Assembly: GCA_021153265.1 (NCBI GenBank)
Contig: JAGKTU010000074.1
Span: 1-11,066 of the forward strand
Source of the DNA: Clostridia bacterium
GTDB taxonomy: Bacteria; Bacillota; Clostridia; Oscillospirales; Oscillospiraceae
Direction of reading: 5' to 3'
Length of the DNA stretch: 11,066 nt
Positions 1-6,748 of this stretch are shown one piece after another. Within the stretch, counting starts at the first letter, position 1. Every line of letters begins with the position of its first letter. A model generated the notes under the pieces. The model did not search any database, was not told the DNA's origin, and saw only the letters and a program-made list of their open reading frames with translations. Position numbers and translations under genes: made by a program.

Positions 1-3000
1 GTTGCACTTCAGCGTTGCGCTGGAGCCGACCGCCAGCTTGGCACCGATGTGCAGGTTGATGGTGGGCTTGGATGTGCCCTTATAGCGGAGCTTAAATGCA
101 ATACCGTTGCTGTTCTTCAGATAGGTCTCGTTGTTGGGACCCTGATTTGCATACTCGGCGATGGTAACACCCTCAGCCTTGCCATCCACGAAGACCACGC
201 CGTTGGCATTGCTGCCGGCGGTGAAGTCAGCGGGTACCACCAGCAGATCCTTCACATTGGTAAAGTGAGGATTGTTCTCGCCGTCCTGCTCGTAAGCACC
301 ATTGGAGGTGTTATCATTCTTGGCAGGATTGTAGATGCGGATGGCATCCAGCCATACGGTGTAACTGCTGTCCTTCTGCATATCCATGCTGGTCAAGTAG
401 GCTGCCCGGATGGTCACATCGTAGGTGCCATAGTTCAGATTTTCCACCTTGATGACGGGAACCTGATACAGGCAATCTTCCGCATTGGGGTCGATCTCCC
501 ACATATACTCAACGCCTTTGGAGGTGTCGCCATTCTTGGCATTGGCAGGCTTTGCAGCCTTCTTCTCCACTGCGCCCGCGGGAGCCAGCGTGCTTTCCGT
601 CAGACGCCAGTTGCCGTTCTTGAGGGTGTAGGTCACGTTGTACAGCTTGCAGGTGTAGCCGTAGTAGGTATTGACGATGTAGCTCTTGACGGTGGTAGTT
701 CCCTGCTTGACCTCAACCCAGATTGCGCCGGAATCGCCGCTGGTCAAACCGACCACGTCGAAGCCGGTACCGGTGAAGGTGAAGGTGGCAGTGGGAGCCA
801 CGGTTGCACCGCCGGTTGCCTTGTCCACGGTGACAAAGCGTGTGCCGCCCAGGCTGTGCTCGGTGTAGTCGCTGTAGGCGGGATCGTAACCGTAGACATT
901 GTCTGCGTCCAGACTGCCCAGAGCATCATTGGCATCCGCGCCGGGACGGTCCTCGGACTGAGCCTTGTCGCCGGCAGTTGTCGCATCGCTCCACTTACCA
1001 AATGAGCCATCCTCCACCTTGGAGTCAGTAAATGTCAGGAAGTAGTCCTCGTAGTAGATATTCGCCGCGGGGATGACTGTTACTGTAGAGCAATAGTAAT
1101 AGCCACCTGCGTACTGGATCACGTATCCAACCTTCTCCGATACATCCATCTTCATATCAGCAGGAGTATAACGAATCTTATCACCATTTACGGTAAACGT
1201 ACCGTGGCCGTTTTCGACTGTGTACTCATCGTCCAAGCCAGTGGTATCAAACGTTGCACTGGTGCCAACAGTCATATTGGTGGGATCGCCCATGAGGAGG
1301 GTAAGCTTCTCGAGATCAATAACAAGTTCCTCATTAAGCACCTCTTTATAAAGAGGATTCACCGTGATGTCCACAGGGATACCATAATCAATCACTACAG
1401 AATGCTCAACCGGTGCAAGGATTTGGCTATTGATAACCGTCTGCCTGAAGCCTGCCTCAGCACTGCCATCTAATTTACTGTAGGTTACAACCAATCCATT
1501 GGCTGTAGCTCCACTTTCCAGAACACTGCCGTTATCCAACTCGACAACACGATATTCATAGTTTGTCGATGTGTTGGTTGCAGGATATCTGTCAATGTTC
1601 GTATACGTATAAGTAAAGCTGTTCGATCCACCCAGGGTCACCGGATTGCCTACATTCTCCCAAGCACCGGAGCCAGTTCTGCGCTGAAGCTGAACCTGAA
1701 CATCTGTGATCTTAGTGCCATCAAAGACGTTCCACTCCTTGGATGCAGCAAACGTGGTAACACCAGGAGCCAGCTGGGTGTTGGTAATCAACTGACCATA
1801 GCCGGTGGCACCGCTACCATAGACATCGCCATACTTGACGACCAGGCCGTTGGCGGTGGTGTCGCCGTTGTTCAGAACCTGCGAGCCATTCAGCTCGACT
1901 GCGCGGAAATCATAGGCAATGGTATTCTCGCTGCCTTCAACATACTTCAGCAGATCGGTGTATGTATACTTCCAGTCGTTCTGGGAAGTCAGTGCCACAG
2001 GATTGCCCACATTTTCCCAGGTGGTAGCGTTTTCAGCCTTTCTCTGGAGCTGAACATTCACGTTGGTCTTCTTAGAAGTATCCTGAATATCCCATTCCTT
2101 TTCCACCGTCATGGTAGTGTACTCAGGCAGGATTTCCTCAGGTGGGAAGAAGTTGAAGGTGATGCGCATATTGGACTCCCACATACCACGCTCCATGTAG
2201 AACATGGTCAGGGTATGCTTGTCCTCATTTTTACCATTCAAGCTGAAGTCGACAGCCAGATCCTGGCCTGCAGTTCTGGAGCCGCCGGAGGACTTGACCT
2301 CACTGACGGTTGCCTCTTTATTGGCAAAGTCGATTTTGCCATCAACCTTACCGTGGGCGCCGCCGATATCCAGAACCAGCTTGCCATCGATGAACACCCA
2401 GACGTCGTCGTCGCCGGAGAACTCGAAAACAATGGGTTCCTCATTGCCATACTTATCGGTGACCATACCGTTCTTAGTCAGATTGAAGGTCAGGTCGATA
2501 CGGGTACCGAAACCGTAGTTGTAGGTATTGGCATTGCCCTCCTCTGCGTTGTGGTTAAAGGGGAAGAAACCCTTAGTTGTCTGCTGATTGCTGCCGGCAC
2601 CCAGATTGTAGTACTGATTACCGCTGGCCTCGGTCAGATAGTAATCGTAGGACACCCGAGAGCCGGTATTCTCCTTAATCTGGAGGGTGGTCTTGCTGCT
2701 GTCAAAGGACCAGTAGGCAACACCGTTATCCTTAGTCTCCAAAGTAAAGGGGAAGCCGACATTCTTATAGACCTCGCCCAGCTTGGTATTCTTGCTGTTG
2801 TTGCCGCTGAGGAAGTCCTCGTCAAAGAAGGGCATGTCTGTGCTGCTGCCTGCGGGCTGCAGGATACCATAATTCACAGAATTCTCTGTCAGGCTGTAGC
2901 CGCTCAGGGAATTGCCCACGATGCCCTGGGCAGCAGCGTCGGTATGTCCGCCGGTGGCAGGATCCGAGGCATCCATATGGGAGTTATTCACGGACATGAA

Positions 3001-4914
3001 GTACTTCTGATCTGTGTCGGTAGTACCATAGGCATTGCCATCTTTGAAGCCATACAGATTCAGAGTACCGGCAATATCGGAGTAGGCGATGCCCCACTTT
3101 TCACCGTTTTCTTCCCAGTCGGGCTGGAAGTGGCCAACGTAAATGGGCACGACTGCGGACTTACTCTTGTAGTAGTCGCTCAGAGCCTGATTGAAGTGAC
3201 GGAAATTGTACCAGCTCTGGTAAGAGGCAGAGAAAGTTGTACCATAATCATCCCGGTTGTTGCCGTTGAGCTCGTAATCGGTGTAGTAATCGTAGAAAGT
3301 GGTGGGAATGTAAATTGTATTGGCAGACTCAGCAAAGGTGCCGGTGGGGATGTCCACAACGTCGGTATCCTTCATAAACTCGGCGCTGCGGATCTGATAA
3401 GGCTGGCCCCAATAACCATTACGTTTGGATCCATCAAACAGACACTTATCGCTGGAATCAGCATAGAAGCAGTTATTCGCCATATCCTCAGGCAAGTCCA
3501 GATCTACTGTGATGGAAGAGCCGGAGGTGGGAATTGTATCACCGGACCAGAAGCAGAGATGTGTCGCATTTCCAGGGATTTCTGCTTTCCACACATCCTT
3601 GAAATTTCCCTGGACAGCCTTGGTCATGGTCACATCACCGGAATCACCGCTGTCGTTCCAATAGTGAATCTTCAGGACGGAACCTTCCGCATTTCCATCG
3701 GCAGCGGGGATAGTAGCAATTCCAGGCTCCTGAACTTTGGACCAACTACCGTTTGCATCATCCCACTCGTTTTCATTGATGGTAAAGCAGTTATTGCCAT
3801 TGGTAGGAATCTGTAAATCAGCAGTTTTATTATAATACTGGCCATCGACCAGACTATTGTTGGGATTGCTAGGATCCTTTCGGAAGAAAACCACACCGGT
3901 ATATGTCCGGGACAAAGCTGCCTGATACATGTCATCGCTGACTTTTGTCATTACGACATACTCCGAATTACCGCTATTATCCCAGCAATGCGCAACCAGT
4001 GTAACGCCATCGCTGGCATAATGGTTCGGCTTCAAGTAGAGCATCTGCTGTCCGCCGTTAACACTATAGCTCAGCTTGGAGAGGGTTGCGTCGTAATAGA
4101 TCGTCCGGGTTTCCGTCGTACCACCGCCACCGCCGGAGGAGGAATAAGTAACAGTCAGCTTTTTATCGATGGTGTTGAAGGTAAAGGTATATGTACCGCC
4201 GGAAGCCTTCAGTTTGCAGACGTCAGTCACATAAAAATCCCAGCCACCAGAACCGGTTGCGTCATTGATAGTTCCGGTATTACCCAACCAAGTATTGCCA
4301 CTATTGAGTTTGAAAGAATATGTACCGGCAGCAAGCGTTACTGTTGTGGAAACCACATTGGAAGAGGTATAATACATCCGGTTCGTATTGCCCCAGTTAT
4401 TAAAAGTACCCTTCAGATACCAATCAGAAGCTTCACCGGAGGGAGTGGTGGGTGCAGTAGTTGGTTCGGTAGGGGTACTGGGGGTGTAAGTACTCCAGCC
4501 GGTGGTAGAGCCATTCCATGCTCCAGAAGGCACGGTGAAGCAGTTCTTTCCGTCGGTAGGAACCGTCAAATTACCCGTCTGATTCCACCTGTTATTCCAA
4601 TTGTTTGCCGTAGCACTCGGATTCATTCGGCAGAAAATAACACTTGGAAATCCGCTGGGAACGGCAACTTCGTAAACACCGTCACCATCAGAATCAGTCA
4701 TGCTCAACCATTTTTCACCATTTCCGAAGAAATATGCAGCAAAGCGAGCGCCATCCGTCTTCCATTCATTGTTGGGCTTTAGATAAAGAGTCGAAGGCGT
4801 TGCCGCGCTGACTTTCAGCGCAGAAGCCGGGACGAGGGCTGCCAGCAGAACGAGGACTAAGCAGAAGCTCATAATCCTGCGCCATGCCGGCGTACGGACG
4901 GGTGTCAGATTCAT
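1..4914 (-). CDS. Giant secreted modular glycan-binding surface protein (fibro-slime and Cna-B domains), 3' end outside window
   Basis: The frame is open for 1638 codons from an ATG at 4914 to the left edge, so the C-terminus and any cell-wall anchor are not visible. The start is chosen because GGGAGG lies about 8 bases upstream and a signal peptide follows (RR at 12-13, hydrophobic core 16-30, likely cleavage near VSAA 35-38). Domains in order: a beta-rich module 42-143 (LYLKPN opening, DSDGDG loop at 74-79); a Thr/Pro linker; an X25/SusE-like LKGTFNNW module 164-258; a Gly linker 261-265; a second LYLKPN module 290-391; a diverged relative 396-503; a PA14/fibro-slime-type domain about 533-925 with GDDDV at 834-838 and FYMERG at 905-910; two Cna-B domains 935-1047 and 1055-1165; then a lectin-like region with FTGTGFDVVG at 1380-1389. 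Role inferred: adhesion to or capture of a polysaccharide, perhaps starch. No catalytic glycosidase domain is visible. Domain assignments are by motif recognition. Confidence 0.9.
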   Translation of the reverse strand, partial: MNLTPVRTPAWRRIMSFCLVLVLLAALVPASALKVSAATPSTLYLKPNNEWKTDGARFAAYFFGNGEKWLSMTDSDGDGVYEVAVPSGFPSVIFCRMNPSATANNWNNRWNQTGNLTVPTDGKNCFTVPSGAWNGSTTGWSTYTPSTPTEPTTAPTTPSGEASDWYLKGTFNNWGNTNRMYYTSSNVVSTTVTLAAGTYSFKLNSGNTWLGNTGTINDATGSGGWDFYVTDVCKLKASGGTYTFTFNTIDKKLTVTYSSSGGGGGTTETRTIYYDATLSKLSYSVNGGQQMLYLKPNHYASDGVTLVAHCWDNSGNSEYVVMTKVSDDMYQAALSRTYTGVVFFRKDPSNPNNSLVDGQYYNKTADLQIPTNGNNCFTINENEWDDANGSWSKVQEPGIATIPAADGNAEGSVLKIHYWNDSGDSGDVTMTKAVQGNFKDVWKAEIPGNATHLCFWSGDTIPTSGSSITVDLDLPEDMANNCFYADSSDKCLFDGSKRNGYWGQPYQIRSAEFMKDTDVVDIPTGTFAESANTIYIPTTFYDYYTDYELNGNNRDDYGTTFSASYQSWYNFRHFNQALSDYYKSKSAVVPIYVGHFQPDWEENGEKWGIAYSDIAGTLNLYGFKDGNAYGTTDTDQKYFMSVNNSHMDASDPATGGHTDAAAQGIVGNSLSGYSLTENSVNYGILQPAGSSTDMPFFDEDFLSGNNSKNTKLGEVYKNVGFPFTLETKDNGVAYWSFDSSKTTLQIKENTGSRVSYDYYLTEASGNQYYNLGAGSNQQTTKGFFPFNHNAEEGNANTYNYGFGTRIDLTFNLTKNGMVTDKYGNEEPIVFEFSGDDDVWVFIDGKLVLDIGGAHGKVDGKIDFANKEATVSEVKSSGGSRTAGQDLAVDFSLNGKNEDKHTLTMFYMERGMWESNMRITFNFFPPEEILPEYTTMTVEKEWDIQDTSKKTNVNVQLQRKAENATTWENVGNPVALTSQNDWKYTYTDLLKYVEGSENTIAYDFRAVELNGSQVLNNGDTTANGLVVKYGDVYGSGATGYGQLITNTQLAPGVTTFAASKEWNVFDGTKITDVQVQLQRRTGSGAWENVGNPVTLGGSNSFTYTYTNIDRYPATNTSTNYEYRVVELDNGSVLESGATANGLVVTYSKLDGSAEAGFRQTVINSQILAPVEHSVVIDYGIPVDITVNPLYKEVLNEELVIDLEKLTLLMGDPTNMTVGTSATFDTTGLDDEYTVENGHGTFTVNGDKIRYTPADMKMDVSEKVGYVIQYAGGYYYCSTVTVIPAANIYYEDYFLTFTDSKVEDGSFGKWSDATTAGDKAQSEDRPGADANDALGSLDADNVYGYDPAYSDYTEHSLGGTRFVTVDKATGGATVAPTATFTFTGTGFDVVGLTSGDSGAIWVEVKQGTTTVKSYIVNTYYGYTCKLYNVTYTLKNGNWRLTESTLAPAGAVEKKAAKPANAKNGDTSKGVEYMWEIDPNAEDCLYQVPVIKVENLNYGTYDVTIRAAYLTSMDMQKDSSYTVWLDAIRIYNPAKNDNTSNGAYEQDGENNPHFTNVKDLLVVPADFTAGSNANGVVFVDGKAEGVTIAEYANQGPNNETYLKNSNGIAFKLRYKGTSKPTINLHIGAKLAVGSSATLKCN
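1417..2115 (-). repeat. Tandem Cna-B domain repeat within the giant protein
   Basis: Two consecutive protein repeats of about 110 residues share K-E-W, VQLQR, WENVGNPV, YTYT, VELDNGS/VELNGS, TANGLVV and a closing N-T-Q or N-S-Q. Each copy keeps the residues expected for a spontaneous Lys-Asn isopeptide bond in Cna-B folds: K939, E1007 and N1045 in copy 1, and K1059, E1125 and N1162 in copy 2. Such bonds stiffen stalks of Gram-positive surface proteins. Bond formation itself is inferred, not seen. Confidence 0.8.
3742..4792 (-). repeat. Repeated LYLKPN beta-modules separated by an X25-like module
   Basis: Residues 42-143 and 290-391 share the opening LYLKPN, a central FCRMNP/FFRKDP strand, an N-Q/K-T motif, and the closing PTDGKNCFT/PTNGNNCFT. 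They are clearly copies of one domain. Between them lies a different module (164-258) opening with WYLKGTFNNW, which resembles SusE or pullulanase X25-type domains. A more divergent third copy follows at 396-503. The pattern fits a multivalent carbohydrate-binding head, although the ligand is inferred. Confidence 0.75.
4801..4914 (-). other. Signal peptide coding segment
   Basis: The first 38 codons of the giant protein encode a basic N-region (R7, R12, R13), a hydrophobic stretch from about residue 16 to 30 rich in L, V and A, and small residues at about 32-38 (ASALKVSAA) suitable for signal peptidase I. No lipobox cysteine is seen at the cleavage region, so export as a non-lipoprotein is expected. 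The exact cleavage site is uncertain. Confidence 0.85.
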
Positions 4915-4933
4915 AATGATTACCTCCCTGTTT

Positions 4934-4960
4934 TTCCAAGGCTTGGTACAGGCCTTGGAA
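4934..4960 (-). promoter_or_regulatory. Leader hairpin next to the ribosome binding site of the giant protein
   Basis: TTCCAAGGC and GCCTTGGAA form a perfect 9-base-pair stem with a 9-base loop in the predicted mRNA leader. The stem ends about 5 bases before the AGGGAGG ribosome binding site (about 4922-4929). It lacks a U-tract on the sense strand, so it is not an intrinsic terminator. It may stabilise the 5' end of the mRNA or affect ribosome loading. The function is inferred. Confidence 0.5.
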
Positions 4961-4964
4961 TGAC

Positions 4965-4982
4965 ATGACCCCTAGGGGTCAT
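4965..4982. promoter_or_regulatory. 18-base perfect palindrome in the leader of the giant protein
   Basis: The palindrome ATGACCCCTAGGGGTCAT is perfect. On the minus (sense) strand it sits in the leader, upstream of the second hairpin. On the plus strand it is followed directly by further T's (T6 in all), so read rightward it has the shape of a compact intrinsic terminator that could stop antisense transcription. It could also be a symmetric protein-binding site. The sequence does not decide between these. Confidence 0.5.
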
Positions 4983-5001
4983 TTTTTCACGCAACCACAA
5001 G

Positions 5002-5022
5002 ATATGGTATGATATGCCATAT
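5002..5022. promoter_or_regulatory. Imperfect 21-base dyad just after the predicted transcription start (candidate operator)
   Basis: ATATGGTAT, GAT, ATGCCATAT is a dyad with 8 of 9 arm positions matching. It lies about 20-40 bases downstream of the expected transcription start from the promoter at 5047-5075, a common place for a repressor to act. No specific regulator family is recognised. Confidence 0.35.
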
Positions 5023-5046
5023 TAGTGGACTATATATATCATCACA

Positions 5047-5075
5047 ATCATATACTACCCCCTTGAGAAAGTCAA
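5047..5075 (-). promoter_or_regulatory. Sigma-A type promoter of the giant surface protein
   Basis: Read on the minus strand, TTGACT (5070-5075) and TATGAT (5047-5052) are separated by 17 bases, close to the sigma-A consensus. The expected start near 5040 gives a leader of about 125 bases containing the dyads described separately. Confidence 0.7.
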
Positions 5076-5272
5076 CAAGTAAACGTCCCAAATTCTATAA
5101 TTTTACACAATAACCAATATTAGAAGCATTTGGTTATCATTTCAAGATTACAATTTGTTACAAATGTTTAAAATTCGGTACTATCCCTATTTTCCCCGTA
5201 TCTGACTTGTAAATTTTTGTAGTCAGATGTAGTTTTAAGGCATCACCGTTGCCTCGGCCATATATGCAGAAA
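5076..5272. other. AT-rich non-coding stretch with two inverted repeats
   Basis: No plausible gene is seen here, between the promoter of the giant protein and the terminator of the antiporter gene. Two 8-base inverted repeats stand out: ATAACCAA (5110-5117) with TTGGTTAT (5130-5137), and ATCTGACT (5200-5207) with AGTCAGAT (5221-5228). Both have loops of about 12-13 bases. Lying upstream of the -35 element, they could be activator-binding sites, but this is inference. Confidence 0.35.
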
Positions 5273-5296
5273 CCCCCATCCCGAATGGGATGGGGG
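5273..5296 (-). terminator. Intrinsic terminator after the antiporter gene
   Basis: CCCCCATCCC and GGGATGGGGG form a perfect 10-base-pair stem around a GAAT loop, 20 bases after the antiporter stop codon. On the minus strand only a short TTT follows, so termination may be less efficient than at a site with a long U-tract. Confidence 0.7.
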
Positions 5297-5316
5297 GAGA
5301 ATCTATGTGGATCGAT

Positions 5317-6588
5317 TTATTTCTGTGCGTTCAGTGTGCGGGCGCTGGTACGGCCTTCGGGCTTGATCTCACCAACAGCCAGCAGGGAGCGCTTGGTCAG
5401 TGCAGGACCAACCAGCTCGTAAATCAGCACCGCAAACAGCACCACATTTCGAGCCAGTGATCCATCAGGCAGGGTTGCGGCAGTGATAGCCATGCCCAGA
5501 GCCACACCGGCCTGGGGCAGCAGGGTGATGCCCAGATTGTCCGTGATGGGTTTCGGCTGCTTGGTCAGACGGCAGCTCAAGTTAGAACCATAGTACTTGC
5601 CGGCAGACCGGGCAATGATATAGATCACGCCAACCAGTAACGTCACCGGATGAACCAGCACCTCCAGATCAAGCTCCGCACCGGAAATAACGAAGAAGAG
5701 GATGTTCAGCGGTGTGGTCCAGCGTTCAATGCGATCCATCAGTTCTTCAGAGGTATCGCAGATGTTGCAGAAGATGGTACCGGTCATCATGCACACCAGC
5801 AGCAGGGAGAATTTGATATGCACCTGGCCGATGTGGAACTCCAGCATGGAAAGACCCACAGTAAGCATGACAAATGCCACAGAAATGGACATACGCTTGC
5901 CGCGGGAGTGGAAGAACTCCTCCACCCGTTCCAGCAGCCATCCCATGACAGCGCCCAGAGCCAGGGACAGAACGATCTCCAGAATAGGCTCGATGACCAC
6001 CGCAAGAATGCTCACCTGCCCGTGGGCCAAAGCTGTTGCGATGCCAAAGGAAGCAGAGAACAGCAGAAGACCCACCGCATCATCAATGGCGACCACCAGC
6101 ATCAAAAGCTTAGTCAGAGGGCCGTCGGCCTTATACTGGCGCACGACCATCAAGGTGGCAGCCGGTGCGGTTGCAGAGGCAATAGCACCCAGCGTGATGG
6201 CGCAGGGAATGGAAATGATATTGGGGAAGCACAGATGCAGACCGATCAGAACGATGTCCACCACAACAGTAGTGATCACAGCCTGTAAAATACCGATGGT
6301 GATGGCTTTGGCGCCGATGGTCTTGAGCTGACTGATGCGGAATTCATTGCCGATGGTGAACGCAATAAAGCCAAGGGCGGTCTGGGTGAGAATGCTCATA
6401 CCCTCCACCTGCTCCATGGTGTTGAAACCCAGTCCGGGGAGTCCGATTGCGCCCAGCACGTAGGGACCAAGCAGCAAACCTGCCACCAGATAGGCAGTTA
6501 CCGCCGGCAAATGCAGCAGTTTGGTCACACGGGAGAGCATCAGACTGCCGATCAGGGCAATGGCCAGACAGATCAGATAAATTTGCAT
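5317..6588 (-). CDS. CPA2-family cation:proton antiporter
   Basis: The product is a 423-residue polytopic membrane protein, likely exchanging Na+ or K+ for H+ across the cytoplasmic membrane. It has about a dozen hydrophobic segments. The opening (LLHLPAVTAYLVAGLLLGP, about 24-42) is typical of the Na+/H+ exchanger superfamily. The ion site is suggested by SATAPAA (138-144) and VAIDDAVG with the adjacent Asp pair D169-D170. The protein ends about 25 residues after the last hydrophobic segment, so there is no RCK/TrkA-N regulatory domain as in KefB or KefC. A GAAGG site 9 bases upstream supports the ATG at 6588. The gene is a single transcription unit with its own promoter and terminator. The ion is not settled by sequence, and Na+ is favoured only because a sodium-coupled symporter is encoded nearby. 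Confidence 0.88.
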   Translation of the reverse strand: MQIYLICLAIALIGSLMLSRVTKLLHLPAVTAYLVAGLLLGPYVLGAIGLPGLGFNTMEQVEGMSILTQTALGFIAFTIGNEFRISQLKTIGAKAITIGILQAVITTVVVDIVLIGLHLCFPNIISIPCAITLGAIASATAPAATLMVVRQYKADGPLTKLLMLVVAIDDAVGLLLFSASFGIATALAHGQVSILAVVIEPILEIVLSLALGAVMGWLLERVEEFFHSRGKRMSISVAFVMLTVGLSMLEFHIGQVHIKFSLLLVCMMTGTIFCNICDTSEELMDRIERWTTPLNILFFVISGAELDLEVLVHPVTLLVGVIYIIARSAGKYYGSNLSCRLTKQPKPITDNLGITLLPQAGVALGMAITAATLPDGSLARNVVLFAVLIYELVGPALTKRSLLAVGEIKPEGRTSARTLNAQK

Positions 6589-6629
6589 TGAAATACGCCT
6601 TCTTTTAATGAATTATAGAAACCGGGCGT

Positions 6630-6658
6630 ATTCTAGCACTCTGAGATAACACTTTCAA
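6630..6658 (-). promoter_or_regulatory. Promoter of the antiporter gene
   Basis: On the minus strand TTGAAA (6653-6658) and TAGAAT (6630-6635) are 17 bases apart. The expected transcription start is about 35 bases before the ATG at 6588. A TATAAT also occurs at 6612-6617 but has no good -35 partner. Confidence 0.65.
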
Positions 6659-6716
6659 GCGCAATATCCAACAAAGATTTTGTCCGTTTGGCATCTTTTT
6701 TTTACATATGAAAAAG

Positions 6717-6743
6717 AAAAAGCGAGGCTAAGCCTCGCTTTTT
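6717..6743 (-). terminator. Intrinsic terminator after the aminotransferase gene
   Basis: GCGAGGC (6722-6728) pairs with GCCTCGC (6732-6738) around a 3-base loop, extended by A/T pairs. On the minus strand the stem is followed by a U-rich run (TTTTTCTTTTT). The mirrored A and T runs make it look bidirectional, but no rightward gene ends here. Confidence 0.88.
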
Positions 6744-6748
6744 GTGAG

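Noticed and set aside
49..1005. A 318-codon open frame on the plus strand
   Set aside because: It is the same codon-register shadow of the giant gene, with no supported function.
2215..3816. A 533-codon open frame on the plus strand
   Set aside because: It lies exactly antisense, codon on codon, to the giant protein gene. Its openness reflects few TTA, CTA and TCA codons in the sense gene. The product has no recognisable family, and the sense strand has clear domains.
4766..4966. A 66-codon minus-strand ORF starting in the leader palindrome
   Set aside because: It overlaps the start and signal peptide of the giant protein in another frame, has no ribosome binding site and no recognisable product.
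5650..6331. Plus-strand frames of about 210 codons over the antiporter gene
   Set aside because: Low-complexity products rich in His, Gln and Ser are typical of antisense reading of a hydrophobic membrane protein gene.
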